Shown: positions 34,253 through 43,345 of the stretch, piece after piece
Layout: each line of letters opens with the position of its first letter
How positions within the stretch are numbered: the stretch's first letter is position 1
DNA from: Streptomyces venezuelae ATCC 10712
Lineage (GTDB): Bacteria; Actinomycetota; Actinomycetes; Streptomycetales; Streptomycetaceae
Length of the DNA: 64,000 nucleotides
Reading direction: 5' to 3'
Assembly: GCF_008639165.1 (NCBI RefSeq)
Contig: NZ_CP029197.1
Coordinates: forward strand, 1,984,001-2,048,000
Made by a program: the position numbers and the translations under genes
The notes under the pieces: model-generated
Seen by the model: the letters and a program-made list of their open reading frames with translations, nothing else
Database searches by the model: none
What the model was told of the DNA's origin: nothing

Positions 34253-35058
34253 GACTTCTTGGCCTTAGCGGTGTGGGCCGCGACCCAGATGGCAACTGCG
34301 ATCAGCGCACCCAGACCGAAGATCCAGGCGAACAGGCCTTCGGAGACGGGGCCGAGGCCACCGAGCTTGAGACCGCCCGGGTTGTCGGCCTTGTCGCTGT
34401 TGACGGCCTGGACGTACGCGATGATGTCCTTCTTCTCCTTCTCCGGCATGGTCGTGTCCGGGAAGGAGGGCATGTTCTGCGGGCCGGTCTGCATGGCCTC
34501 GTAGAGGTGCTTCGGGCTCACGCCTTCGAGGCTCGGGGCGTACTTGCCGTAGGTCAGCGCGCCACCCTCACCGGTGAAGTTGTGGCACTGGGCACAGTTG
34601 GTGCGGAACAGCTCGCCACCCTTGGCGATGTCGGCACCGTCAGGGCTGTACTGGCTCTCGGTCGGCGTGACCGCACCGGCACCGAGAGAGGCGACGTACG
34701 CCGCGAGCTGATCGATCTCAGCCTGCGAGTAGATGACCTTCTTCTTCGGGACCTGGGCGCCCGGCTGCTGGGCCGGCATCCGGCCGGTGCCGACCTGGAA
34801 GTCGACGGCGGCCGAACCGACGCCGACGAGGGACGGGCCGTCAGAGGTGCCCTGACCGCCGGTTCCGTGGCAGCTGGCGCAGCCGACGGAGTAGAGCTTC
34901 TTGCCCTCCTCGATGGCGAGGGACTGGGCGGTTTCATCGGCCTTCGCCGTGCCCGCGGGCGCGAACGCGGCGTACAGCCCCCCAGTGGCCGCCAGCGCGA
35001 GAAGTAGGACGACGACCGCCGCCAGCGGATGGCGTCGTCGTGCGGAGAGCTTTTTCAC
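34249..35058 (-). CDS. qcrC: Cytochrome bc1 complex diheme cytochrome c subunit
   Basis: A 269-residue membrane-anchored diheme cytochrome c. An N-terminal signal/anchor is followed by two heme c motifs, CASCH (about 59) and CAQCH (about 157), with Met ligands downstream, and a C-terminal membrane helix (about 240-262). In actinobacteria this protein replaces soluble cytochrome c by passing electrons directly to CuA of CtaC. The ctaE stop lies 74 bp upstream. Confidence 0.96.
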   Translation of the reverse strand: MKKLSARRRHPLAAVVVLLLALAATGGLYAAFAPAGTAKADETAQSLAIEEGKKLYSVGCASCHGTGGQGTSDGPSLVGVGSAAVDFQVGTGRMPAQQPGAQVPKKKVIYSQAEIDQLAAYVASLGAGAVTPTESQYSPDGADIAKGGELFRTNCAQCHNFTGEGGALTYGKYAPSLEGVSPKHLYEAMQTGPQNMPSFPDTTMPEKEKKDIIAYVQAVNSDKADNPGGLKLGGLGPVSEGLFAWIFGLGALIAVAIWVAAHTAKAKKS

Positions 35059-35132
35059 GGATTACCCCGGTGTCAGGATCTTCTGCGTCGATGCTTGCTG
35101 GATGTCTCGGTCCGCCGTGACGGCGGCGCCGA

Positions 35133-35753
35133 TTACTTGATCATGTAGATCGTGGCGAAGAGGCCGATCCAGACGACATCGACGAAGTGCCAGTAGTAGG
35201 ACACGACGATGGCGGCGGTTGCCTGCTCGTGAGTGAACCTCTTGGCGGCGTACGTCCGGCCGAGGACCAGCAGGAAGGCGATGAGACCGCCCGTCACGTG
35301 CAGGCCGTGGAAGCCGGTGGTCAGGTAGAACACGGAGCCGTACGGGTCCGACGAGAGCGAGAGGCCCTCGTGCTTCACCAGCTCGGTGTACTCGAAGACC
35401 TGGCCGCCGATGAAGATCGCACCCATCACGAACGTGATGATGAACCACGTCCGGAGCTTCTTCACGTCGCCCCGCTCGGCGGCGAAGACGCCGAGCTGAC
35501 AGGTGAGGGAGGAGAGCACCAGGATCGTGGTGTTGGTCGCCGAGAACGGGAAGTTCAAGGCCGAGGCCTTTTCCGCCCAGAACTCGGCACCCGTCACCGA
35601 TCGCAGGGTGAAGTACATCGCGAAGAGGGCCGCGAAGAACATCAGCTCGGAGCTCAACCAGATGATGGTTCCGACGCTGGTGAGGTTCGGTCGATTGACC
35701 GACGGGTGCGCGTGCCCTGTTTCTACTGTCGTTACTGTCGCCACGACCGACAT
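35133..35753 (-). CDS. ctaE: Cytochrome c oxidase (aa3) subunit III
   Basis: A 206-residue subunit with five hydrophobic helices; typical subunit III landmarks are [12 protein letters not shown] (about 141) and [14 protein letters not shown] near the C-terminus. ATG 35753 sits inside a perfect dyad (35744-35764) and no clear Shine-Dalgarno sequence precedes it. It heads the ctaE-qcrCAB operon, with the other oxidase genes 2-5 kb away. Confidence 0.95.
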   Translation of the reverse strand: MSVVATVTTVETGHAHPSVNRPNLTSVGTIIWLSSELMFFAALFAMYFTLRSVTGAEFWAEKASALNFPFSATNTTILVLSSLTCQLGVFAAERGDVKKLRTWFIITFVMGAIFIGGQVFEYTELVKHEGLSLSSDPYGSVFYLTTGFHGLHVTGGLIAFLLVLGRTYAAKRFTHEQATAAIVVSYYWHFVDVVWIGLFATIYMIK

Positions 35754-35764
35754 TATGTCGGTCG
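35744..35764 (-). promoter_or_regulatory. Inverted repeat spanning the ctaE start codon
   Basis: CGACCGACA and TGTCGGTCG are exact inverted repeats around TTA (plus strand), and the ATG of ctaE lies at the loop and first stem bases. In RNA it would sequester the initiation site; in DNA it could be an operator. Confidence 0.6.
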
Positions 35765-35955
35765 CTTATCCCGCCCTCACTCCGGGGGGTGCCGTTCGGA
35801 GTGTCAGAGGGGTGTGTCCAGCCCGAACGGCCCAGTGCGAGGGCCCTCCGGCACCCTTCGAACAGGTGTTGAACGGGTGTTGACGGGGTGTGGACCGGAG
35901 TAGCATCCGCGCATCGGTCGACGACGACCCACCCGCCTTCCCAGCCGGAGGAACG

Positions 35956-36357
35956 ATGCAGTCGAGTGCCACGGTCCTGGTCTACAGCGACGACGCGAAC
36001 ACCCGCGAGCAGGTACGGCTGGCGGCGGGGCGCAGGCCCGCGTCGGACGTCCCCCCGGTGGAGTTCGTGGAGTGCGCGACCCTGCCGGCGGTGCTGAAGC
36101 GCCTGGACGAGGGCGGCGTCGACGTGTGCGTCCTGGACGGCGAGGCGGTGCCCGCGGGCGGCATGGGCGTGTGCCGCCAGATCAAGGACGAGGTCTTCCG
36201 CTGCCCGCCGGTGCTGCTGCTCATCGGCCGCCCCCAGGACGCCTGGCTGGCCACCTGGAGCCGCGCGGACGCCGCGGTCACCCTTCCGGTGGAACCGGTC
36301 GAGTTCGCGGCGTCCCTGGCCGCCCTGATCCGCTCGCGCCTGTCGATCGACGCGTAG
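35956..36357 (+). CDS. Receiver-like (pseudo-response regulator) protein
   Basis: A 133-residue single alpha/beta domain laid out like a CheY receiver (VLVYSDDANTREQVRLA, then VDVCVLDGEAVP with an Asp at the phospho-acceptor position, then LLLIGRPQDAWLA). The usual acidic pair is represented by SDD and the Thr/Lys switch residues are not obvious, so it may work without phosphorylation. GGAGGAACG precedes ATG 35956. It is divergent from ctaE across 202 bp that contains a row of GGTGT(T) repeats. Conserved next to the oxidase genes in Streptomyces, as I recall. Confidence 0.72.
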   Translation: MQSSATVLVYSDDANTREQVRLAAGRRPASDVPPVEFVECATLPAVLKRLDEGGVDVCVLDGEAVPAGGMGVCRQIKDEVFRCPPVLLLIGRPQDAWLATWSRADAAVTLPVEPVEFAASLAALIRSRLSIDA

Positions 36358-36399
36358 TCGCCGCGCGAGGCGAGTGAGCCGAAGGGGCGCGCCGGGGGA

Positions 36400-36459
36400 A
36401 CGGGGTCGAGCGCGCGGAGCCTCCCGAGGGACGAGGGAGGCGAGCACGGTCGACCCCGT
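36400..36459. terminator. Compound terminator between convergent genes
   Basis: ACGGGGTCGA (36400-36409) pairs with TCGACCCCGT (36450-36459), enclosing an inner stem GCCTCCC (36419-36425) with GGGAGGC (36435-36441). Confidence 0.75.
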
Positions 36460-36494
36460 GAGCCCGGCATCGGCGCCCCGGAGGCGAACCGAGC

Positions 36495-37751
36495 CTAGAG
36501 AGCGAGCGGCCGCAGGCGGGCCTTCTCGGTGGCGGCCACCGGGCTTCCGGTGGCCTCCACCAGGGCGCTGCCCGTGCGCCACTTCTCCCACGGCAGGTTC
36601 CAGTCGCCGAAGCCGTTCCCGAAGGTGTCCATCGTGTCGCCGTAGCTGTTGACGACGCGGACGATGTCGCCGGGGCGGACGGTCTCGTAGAACCAGGCCG
36701 CGTTCCCGGTCGACATGCCCACACAGCCGTGGCTGACGTTCGCCACGCCCTGCGAGCCGACGGACCAGGGCGCGGCGTGCACGTACTCGCCGCTCCAGGT
36801 GACCCGGGTCGCGTAGTAGACCGGCAGGTCGTACGACTCGGAGCTGCCCTCGGAGATGCCGATGCTGGTGCCCCGCATCCGGACGTAGTACTCCTTGCCG
36901 AGGATGACTTTGATGCCGTTTCGGGTGGAGAAGCCCGGTTTGCCGGTGGTCACCGGAATGGTGTTGATCACTTCTCCGTTGCGCCGCACGGTCATGTAGT
37001 GCGACCCGGCGTCCGCGACGGCCTCGATCCGGTCGCCGATGGTGAGCTTCAGGGGCTTGGACGCGCCGCCGTAGAGCTTGTCGCCGACCTTGAGGCCGTC
37101 CAGGTTGCCCGTGACGGTGACGCGGGCGCCGCTCGGCCAGTACTCCTTGGGTCTGAAGTGCAGCTTCTTGTCGTCCACCCAGTACCAGGAGCCCTCGACG
37201 GAGGGCGTGGAGCGGACCTTGAGGGCCCGTTCGACGACCGCGCGGGCCTTGCGGTCCTTGACGGGGAGGCTGAGGTCGGCCGTGATGGGCTGTCCGACGC
37301 CGTACGTGCCCGCCTCCGGGCCGAAGGTCACGGTCAGGGCCCGTTTGGCCGGAGCCGTCTCGAACGTGTACGTACGGGCGCCTGGGGCGCCGTCCTCGTC
37401 CTCGGTGGCGACCCGGACCGTGTAGCGCGCGCCGGCCGCCAGGGCGGCCGTGGAGCGCCAGCGCTGCCCGTCGGCGGTGAGTTCGCCGGCCAGGTGGTGG
37501 CCCGCTTCGTCGGTGGCGGTGACGTCGGTGATCCGGCCGTCCTCGCCCTTGGCGGTGATCTCCAGGGGCTTCTCGGGGTCCGCCTTGGCGCCGTCGGCGG
37601 GGGCGTTGACCGCGAGCTGGTCCGCCGCGTCGTACGCCCTCGCCGACAGCGGATGGCCGTCGGAGCCCGCACACGCCGAGGCGCCCGCGGTGACGGTGAC
37701 GGCCAGAAGAGTGCAGCTCAGAACAGTCCGAATGCGCGGCGTGTCGTTCAT
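36495..37751 (-). CDS. L,D-transpeptidase lipoprotein (YkuD) with Ig-like domains
   Basis: A 418-residue wall cross-linking enzyme. A signal peptide ends in lipobox ASAC (Cys about 27). Two bacterial Ig-like modules (about 45-130 and 135-240; GPEAGTYGVGQPI marks the second) precede the YkuD domain (about 250-375), whose catalytic motif is HAAPWS ... SHGCVGMS. The C-terminal extension FGNGFGDWNLPWEKWRTG is typical of actinobacterial Ldt proteins, which form 3-3 cross-links between meso- or LL-Dpm residues. It separates ctaE-qcr from ctaCDF. Confidence 0.92.
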   Translation of the reverse strand: MNDTPRIRTVLSCTLLAVTVTAGASACAGSDGHPLSARAYDAADQLAVNAPADGAKADPEKPLEITAKGEDGRITDVTATDEAGHHLAGELTADGQRWRSTAALAAGARYTVRVATEDEDGAPGARTYTFETAPAKRALTVTFGPEAGTYGVGQPITADLSLPVKDRKARAVVERALKVRSTPSVEGSWYWVDDKKLHFRPKEYWPSGARVTVTGNLDGLKVGDKLYGGASKPLKLTIGDRIEAVADAGSHYMTVRRNGEVINTIPVTTGKPGFSTRNGIKVILGKEYYVRMRGTSIGISEGSSESYDLPVYYATRVTWSGEYVHAAPWSVGSQGVANVSHGCVGMSTGNAAWFYETVRPGDIVRVVNSYGDTMDTFGNGFGDWNLPWEKWRTGSALVEATGSPVAATEKARLRPLAL

Positions 37752-37803
37752 GACTTCACGCTAAGGACAATCCTCGGCTCCAGCGCGTCCGAGTGCTGCA
37801 AAA

Positions 37804-37845
37804 GAGGGGCCCGGGCGCTTCGGTGACGAAGCGTCCGGGCCCCTC
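37804..37845 (-). terminator. Terminator after ctaF
   Basis: 19-bp stem (37804-37822 with 37827-37845) with one G-U pair and loop GTGA, 29 bases after the ctaF stop. Confidence 0.92.
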
Positions 37846-37874
37846 GGGGTGCTCCGGTGCGGAGCGGGGTGCCG

Positions 37875-38273
37875 CTACTGGTTCTGGTTCTCGCCGCGGT
37901 AGAACTCGAAGACCCAGCCGAAGAGGCCGACCAGGATCAGCGGGGCGGAGAAGTACAGCAGCCACCAGCCCATCGCGATGGCGAGGAAGGCGAGCGCGCC
38001 GCCGATGGCCAGCGACAGCGGCTGCCAGCTGTGCGGGGCGAAGAAGCCCAGCTCCCCGGCCTCGTCCGCGACGTCGGCCTCCTTGTTGTCCTGCGCCATG
38101 GCGTCGACCCGCTTGGCCGTGAAGGCCAGGTAGTAGCCGATCATGATGGCCAGGCCGAACGCGAGGAACAGCGCCGTCGTACCGACCGGCTCCTTGGACC
38201 AGACGCCGTACAGGATCGCCATGGCAAGGATGAAGACGCTCAGCCAGATGAACATCTTGCCCTGGATCTTCAC
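37875..38273 (-). CDS. ctaF: Cytochrome c oxidase (aa3) subunit IV
   Basis: A 132-residue actinobacterial subunit IV with four short hydrophobic segments ([34 protein letters not shown], two near the C-terminus) and a [21 protein letters not shown] linker typical of the family. GTG 38273 overlaps the ctaD stop (GTGA). Confidence 0.93.
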   Translation of the reverse strand: MKIQGKMFIWLSVFILAMAILYGVWSKEPVGTTALFLAFGLAIMIGYYLAFTAKRVDAMAQDNKEADVADEAGELGFFAPHSWQPLSLAIGGALAFLAIAMGWWLLYFSAPLILVGLFGWVFEFYRGENQNQ

Positions 38274-40006
38274 TTGCCGGCCTCCTTGCTGCCCGTGAGG
38301 GCCTCGGCCTCGTGCCCCTTGTTCTCGAGCTGGTCGAGAGCGGCGATCTCAGGGTGGTGCAGGTCGAACGCCGGGGATTCCGAACGGATCCGCGGCAGGG
38401 TGAGGAAGTTGTGCCGCGGCGGCGGGCAGGACGTCGCCCATTCGAGCGAACGGCCGTAGCCCCACGGGTCGTCGACCTCGATCTTCTTGCCGTACTTGGC
38501 GGTCTTCCAGACGTTGTAGAGGAACGGCAGGATCGACAGACCGAGCAGGAAGGAGGAGATCGTCGAGATCGTGTTCAGCGCGGTGAAGCCGTCGGCGTCC
38601 AGGTAGTCCGCGTAACGACGCGGCATGCCCTCGGCACCGAGCCAGTGCTGCACCAGGAAGGTGCCGTGGAAGCCGATGAACAGCGTCCAGAACGTGATCT
38701 TGCCGAGCCGCTCGTCCAGCATCTTGCCCGTGAACTTCGGCCACCAGAAGTGGAACCCGGCGAACATCGCGAAGACCACGGTGCCGAAGACGACGTAGTG
38801 GAAGTGCGCGACGACGAAGTACGAGTCGGAGACGTGGAAGTCCATCGGCGGCGAGGCCAGGATGACGCCCGTCAGACCACCGAAGGTGAAGGTGACCAGG
38901 AAGCCGATCGTCCAGAGCATCGGGGTCTCGAAGGACAACGAGCCCTTCCACATCGTTCCGATCCAGTTGAAGAACTTCACGCCGGTCGGTACGGCGATGA
39001 GGAACGTCATGAAGGAGAAGAACGGGAGGAGCACGCCACCGGTGACGTACATGTGGTGCGCCCACACCGTCACGGACAGACCGGCGATCGCGATGGTCGC
39101 GGCCACCAGACCGATGTAGCCGAACATCGGCTTGCGGCTGAAGACCGGGATGACCTCGGAGACGATGCCGAAGAACGGCAGGGCGATGATGTACACCTCT
39201 GGGTGTCCGAAGAACCAGAAGAGGTGTTGCCACAGCAGGGCGCCGCCGTTGGCGGCGTCGAAGACGTGGGCACCGAACTTGCGGTCCGCCTCGAGGGCGA
39301 ACAGCGCGGCCGCCAGGACCGGGAAGGCGAGCAGGACCAGGACACCGGTCAGCAGCACGTTCCAGGTGAAGATCGGCATGCGGAACATCGTCATGCCCGG
39401 AGCGCGCATGCAGATGATCGTGGTGATGAAGTTGACCGAACCGAGGATCGTGCCGAAGCCGGAGAAGGCCAGACCCATGATCCACATGTCGGCGCCGACA
39501 CCCGGCGAGCGGACGGCGTCCGACAGCGGGGAGTAGGCGAACCAGCCGAAGTCGGCCGCACCCTGCGGGGTGAGGAAGCCGGCCACCGCGATGATCGAGC
39601 CGAAGAGGTACAGCCAGTACGCGAACATGTTCAGCCGCGGGAACGCCACGTCGGGCGCGCCGATCTGCAGCGGCATGATCCAGTTCGCGAATCCGGCGAA
39701 CAGCGGCGTCGCGAACATCAGCAGCATGATCGTGCCGTGCATCGTGAACGCCTGGTTGAACTGCTCGTTCGACATGATCTGCGTACCCGGACGGGCCAGC
39801 TCGGCGCGCATGAAGAGCGCCATGAGTCCGCCGATGCAGAAGAAGACGAACGACGTGACCAGGTACATCGTCCCGATCGTCTTGTGGTCGGTGGTGGTCA
39901 GCCACTTGATCACGACGTTGCCGGGCTGCTTGCGCCGTACGGGCAGCTCGTTCTCGTAAGAGTCCTCAGCCGCGGCGGCACCCTGGGTTTCGTTGTGGAT
40001 GCTCAC
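38270..40006 (-). CDS. ctaD: Cytochrome c oxidase (aa3) subunit I
   Basis: A 578-residue heme-copper oxidase core subunit with twelve membrane helices. Heme a His in [11 protein letters not shown]; CuB ligands and the cross-linked Tyr in [14 protein letters not shown] and WAHHMYV; heme a/a3 His pair in VVAHFHYV. The PTGVKFFNW and GLTGVILAS segments belong to the proton-channel region. GTG 40006 overlaps the ctaC stop by four bases. It reduces oxygen to water with proton pumping in the supercomplex. Confidence 0.97.
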   Translation of the reverse strand: MSIHNETQGAAAAEDSYENELPVRRKQPGNVVIKWLTTTDHKTIGTMYLVTSFVFFCIGGLMALFMRAELARPGTQIMSNEQFNQAFTMHGTIMLLMFATPLFAGFANWIMPLQIGAPDVAFPRLNMFAYWLYLFGSIIAVAGFLTPQGAADFGWFAYSPLSDAVRSPGVGADMWIMGLAFSGFGTILGSVNFITTIICMRAPGMTMFRMPIFTWNVLLTGVLVLLAFPVLAAALFALEADRKFGAHVFDAANGGALLWQHLFWFFGHPEVYIIALPFFGIVSEVIPVFSRKPMFGYIGLVAATIAIAGLSVTVWAHHMYVTGGVLLPFFSFMTFLIAVPTGVKFFNWIGTMWKGSLSFETPMLWTIGFLVTFTFGGLTGVILASPPMDFHVSDSYFVVAHFHYVVFGTVVFAMFAGFHFWWPKFTGKMLDERLGKITFWTLFIGFHGTFLVQHWLGAEGMPRRYADYLDADGFTALNTISTISSFLLGLSILPFLYNVWKTAKYGKKIEVDDPWGYGRSLEWATSCPPPRHNFLTLPRIRSESPAFDLHHPEIAALDQLENKGHEAEALTGSKEAGK

Positions 40007-40968
40007 AGTTGGTTCTTCTCCGCATTCCTGGCCGGGTCCGTCTGCTCGATGCCAGACGGGATGTAGCCGGTCTGCCCCTTCTCGGCCAGCTCCTTCAGGT
40101 GCTGCTGGTAGCGCTCCGGGGAGACCACCTTGACGTTGAAGAGCATCCGGGAGTGGTCGACACCGCACAGCTCGGCGCACTTGCCGAGGAAGGTGCCTTC
40201 CTGCGTCGGGGTCACCTCGAAGGAGTTCGTGTGACCCGGGATGACGTCCTGCTTCATGAGGAAGGGGACCACCCAGAAGGAGTGGATGACGTCACGGGAG
40301 GTCAGGACGAACCGGACCTTCTCACCCTTCGGCAGCCACAGGGTCGGGCCCGGGTTGCCGGTCTGCGGGTTGCGGTCACCGGGGATACCGGCGTCGTAGA
40401 CACCGCCCGCGTTCTCCGGGAAGTCCGCGAGGAACTTGTCCGGGATCGACGCGAGGTTCTTGTCCGTCTTGGCGTCACCCTTCACACCGGGCACGTTCTC
40501 GACGTAGTTGAAGCCCCAGCTCCACTGGTAGCCGACCACGTTGACCGTGTGAGCCGGCTTCGGGGTGAGCTCGAGGAGCTTCGACTCGTCGCGCGCGGTG
40601 AAGTAGAAGAGCACCGAGACGATGATGAGCGGGGTGACCGTGTACAGGGCCTCGATGGGCATGTTGTAACGGGTCTGCGGAGGTACCTCGACCTTGGTCC
40701 TGCTCCGCCGGTGGAAGATGACGGACCAGATGATCAGGCCCCACACCAGGATTCCGGTGATGAGCGCGGCCGCCCACGATCCCTGCCAGAGGGAGAGGAT
40801 CCGAGGCGCCTCTTCCGTGACGGGGGTGGGCATGCCAAGGCGGGGGAAGTCTTCCCAGTTGTACGAGCAGCCCGTGGCTGTCGCCAGGATCAGGCCCGCA
40901 GTCAGCACCTGCGGCAGCTTCCGCCGCATCGGGCGCCGCGACGAGCGGTCGGAGCCGTTGGGACTCAC
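40003..40968 (-). CDS. ctaC: Cytochrome c oxidase (aa3) subunit II
   Basis: A 321-residue subunit. Signal peptide with lipobox TGCS (Cys about 34), two membrane helices (about 65-90 and 110-128), then a cupredoxin domain with the CuA site [12 protein letters not shown] (about 272-283). It receives electrons from QcrC. GTG 40968 is preceded by GGGAAGG; the frame extends upstream in poor context. Heads the ctaC-ctaD-ctaF operon, each junction overlapping by 4 bp. Confidence 0.95.
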   Translation of the reverse strand: MSPNGSDRSSRRPMRRKLPQVLTAGLILATATGCSYNWEDFPRLGMPTPVTEEAPRILSLWQGSWAAALITGILVWGLIIWSVIFHRRSRTKVEVPPQTRYNMPIEALYTVTPLIIVSVLFYFTARDESKLLELTPKPAHTVNVVGYQWSWGFNYVENVPGVKGDAKTDKNLASIPDKFLADFPENAGGVYDAGIPGDRNPQTGNPGPTLWLPKGEKVRFVLTSRDVIHSFWVVPFLMKQDVIPGHTNSFEVTPTQEGTFLGKCAELCGVDHSRMLFNVKVVSPERYQQHLKELAEKGQTGYIPSGIEQTDPARNAEKNQL

Positions 40969-41291
40969 GTAGCGCCTTCCCGAGAGTCTCGGCCCGCAGT
41001 GGTCGGCCACGGCCGTCCGTCTCGCTGGTCGGTCGCCGCCCCGGCCGCGGGCAGGGGTTTGGATGTTTATGCGGACCAAACCCTACTGGACGCTATTTGG
41101 GGTCGCGCGGGGAGGGTGCCCAACGCGCCGTCCGAGTCCCCGAAGGGGTGGACTCCATGCTTCCGCAGGGGGGTCGGACGCGTCCGTTCGGCGGTCTGCC
41201 GGTGCGTCGCGAGGCGGTTCTGACGAGGGCTCACGCGGGGGCTCACGGGGCTCACGGGGGCGGGCGGCCCGGCGGCGGGGCGTCCGGGCAC
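40969..41291. other. Upstream region of ctaC, no gene seen
   Basis: Part of a 444-bp gap between ctaC and the divergent desulfurase. It contains an AT-richer segment with an 8-bp dyad (41055-41083), then very GC/G-rich sequence with short CTCACGG repeats near 41230-41260. No convincing ORF. Confidence 0.5.
41055..41083 (-). promoter_or_regulatory. Inverted repeat in the ctaC upstream region
   Basis: GGGTTTGG (41055-41062) and CCAAACCC (41076-41083) flank 13 bases of AT-rich DNA about 90 bp before ctaC. Candidate operator controlling the oxidase operon. Confidence 0.5.
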
Positions 41292-41371
41292 GGGGCGGTC
41301 GGGTGCGGCTGCCAGGGCGCGGGGCGGGCGGGTGCGGGGCGGTCGGGTGCGGCTGCCAGGGCGCGGGGCGG
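41292..41371. repeat. Two copies of a 36-bp direct repeat
   Basis: Positions 41292-41327 and 41336-41371 are identical for 36 bases (GGGGCGGTCGGGTGCGGCTG at the start of each copy), separated by eight bases, immediately upstream of the desulfurase start at 41413. Confidence 0.9.
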
Positions 41372-41412
41372 CCCGGCGCGGGGTGCCGGGGCGCAGGCCC
41401 TACCGTGGGCGG

Positions 41413-42795
41413 ATGCCGTACTTCGACGCCGCGTCCGCCGCCCCGCTGCACCCCGTCGCCCGTCAGGCGCTGCTCGCCGCCCTGGACGAGGGCTGGGCCG
41501 ACCCGGCCCGGCTCTACCGCGAGGGGCGGCGCGCCCGGCTGCTGCTCGACGCCGCGCGGGAGGCCGCGGCGGAGGCCGTGGGCTGCCGCGCCGACGAGCT
41601 CGTGTTCACTCCTTCGGGGACGCGCGCGGTTCACGCGGGAATCTCCGGATCTCTCGCGGGGCGTCGGCGTGTCGGGGACCGGCTCGTGGTGTCCGCGGTC
41701 GAACACTCCTCCGTCCTGCACTCCGCCGAGGCCCACACGGCGGCCGGCGGCACGGTGACGGAGGTGCCGGTGGGGCGGACGGGGGCGGTGGACCCGGCGG
41801 TCTTCGCGGCCGCCCTGGACCCGGGCACGGCCCTGGCGTGTCTCCAGTCCGCCAACCACGAGGTGGGGACCGAGCAGCCGGTGGCGGAGGTCGCCGAGGC
41901 CTGCCGGGCGGCGGGGGTGCCGCTGCTCGTGGACGCGGCGCAGTCGCTGGGCCTGGGCCCGGTGCCGGAGGGCTGGTCGTTGCTCGCGGCCAGCGCGCAC
42001 AAGTGGGGCGGTCCGGCGGGGGTCGGCCTGCTCGCCGTACGCAAGGGGGTCAGGTTCGCTCCCCAAGGCCCGTCGGACGAACGGGAGTCGGGCCGGGCGC
42101 CCGGCTTCGAGAACCTGCCGGCGATCGTGGCGGCGGCGGCCTCGCTGCGGGCCGTCCGGGCCGAGGCGGCGGCCGAGGGCGCGCGGCTGCGGGCCCTGGT
42201 GGACCGGATCCGGGCGCGGGTCCCGGAGCTCGTGCCGGACGTGGAGGTGGTGGGCGATCCGGTGCGGCGCCTCCCCCACCTCGTCACCTTCTCCTGTCTG
42301 TACGTCGACGGGGAGACGCTGCTGCACGAGCTGGACCGGGAGGGTTTCTCCGTTTCGTCCGGTTCGTCGTGTACGAGCTCGACGCTGACGCCCAGCCATG
42401 TGCTGCGCGCGATGGGCGTGCTGAGCGAGGGGAACGTCCGGGTGTCGCTGCCCGCGGGCACGACGGCGGAGGACGTGGACCGCTTCCTCGACGTGCTGCC
42501 GGGGGTCGTCGCGGGGGTACGGGAGCGGCTCGGCGCCCCGACGGCGCCGGTGGCCACGCCGGGGCGGGAGTCCCTCGTGGTGGACGCGCTCGGGCGCCGC
42601 TGCCCGATCCCGGTGATCGAACTGGCGAAGGTCATCGGCGACGTGCCGGTCGGCGGCACGGTGACGGTGCTGTCGGACGACGCGGCGGCGCGGCTGGACA
42701 TTCCGGCGTGGTGCGAGATGCGAGGGCAGGAGTACGTGGGCGAGAGCGCCCGGCCGGGCGGCGGAGTGGCCTACGTGGTCCGCCGCGTGAGCTGA
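41413..42795 (+). CDS. Cysteine desulfurase fused to TusA-type sulfurtransferase
   Basis: A 460-residue two-domain sulfur carrier enzyme. Residues 1-375 are a NifS/IscS-like class V PLP fold: SANHEVGTEQP, PLD-type VDAAQSLG, Schiff-base Lys in SAHKWGGPAG (about 197) and the persulfide Cys in SSGSSCTSS (about 319). Residues about 390-460 are a TusA domain with RRCPIPVIELAK (CPxP, about 396). The fusion could form a persulfide from cysteine and hand it internally to TusA for thiolation reactions such as tRNA or molybdenum-cofactor sulfur transfer; the final acceptor is not known. ATG 41413 is chosen; the ribosome site is weak. Confidence 0.92.
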   Translation: MPYFDAASAAPLHPVARQALLAALDEGWADPARLYREGRRARLLLDAAREAAAEAVGCRADELVFTPSGTRAVHAGISGSLAGRRRVGDRLVVSAVEHSSVLHSAEAHTAAGGTVTEVPVGRTGAVDPAVFAAALDPGTALACLQSANHEVGTEQPVAEVAEACRAAGVPLLVDAAQSLGLGPVPEGWSLLAASAHKWGGPAGVGLLAVRKGVRFAPQGPSDERESGRAPGFENLPAIVAAAASLRAVRAEAAAEGARLRALVDRIRARVPELVPDVEVVGDPVRRLPHLVTFSCLYVDGETLLHELDREGFSVSSGSSCTSSTLTPSHVLRAMGVLSEGNVRVSLPAGTTAEDVDRFLDVLPGVVAGVRERLGAPTAPVATPGRESLVVDALGRRCPIPVIELAKVIGDVPVGGTVTVLSDDAAARLDIPAWCEMRGQEYVGESARPGGGVAYVVRRVS

Positions 42796-42799
42796 CGCC

Positions 42800-43325
42800 A
42801 CCGCCGGGCCAGGCGCCTCCAGCCCGGGCTGCCCGCGTGCGCTGACGCAGCCGCCAGGGCAGGCGCCTGCGGCTCGGTCCGGCCGCGGGGCGGCGGCGGC
42901 CCGCCGGGGCCAGGCGCCGCCTGCGGCCCGGTCCGGCCGCGGGGCGGCGGCGGCCCGCCGGGGCCAGGCGCCTGCGGCCCGGGGCCGGGCGCGGGACGGC
43001 GGCGCCCCGCCGGGGCCAGGCGCCTCCGGCCCGCGCCGGCCGCGTGCGCTGACGCCCCCGCCGGGGCCAGGCGCCTGCGGCCCGTGCGGGCCCGCATGAG
43101 CTGACGCCCCCGCCAGGGCAGGCGCCTCCGGCCCGGGGCCGGGCGCGGGACGGCGGCCCCCGCCGGGGCCAGGCGCCTGCGGCCCGTGCGGGCCCGCGTG
43201 CGCTGACGCCCCCGCCAGGGCAGGCGCCTGCGGCCCGGGCCGGCCGCGGGGCGGCGGCGGCCCGCCGGGGCCAGGCGCCTGCGGCCCGGTCCGGCCGCGG
43301 GGCGGCGGCGCCCCGCCCGCCGTGG
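42800..43325. repeat. Tandem array of about ten 51-bp GC-rich repeats
   Basis: CAGGCGCC recurs at 42810, 42860, 42911, 42965, 43017, 43068, 43119, 43170, 43221 and 43272, spacing 50-54 and mostly exactly 51 bp. Two unit types occur: A contains TG(A/C)GCTGACGC, B contains GGCGGCGGCGGCCCGCC. The last bases of the desulfurase gene (GTGAGCTGACGCC, including its stop) match the A type, so the array seems to grow out of the gene end. It fills nearly all of the 550-bp gap before adoK. Confidence 0.95.
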
Positions 43326-43345
43326 GGCGGGCGGGGGGCCGGCGG

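Noticed and set aside
42800..43325. CRISPR array
   Set aside because: Units are contiguous with no unique spacers, and no cas gene is present.
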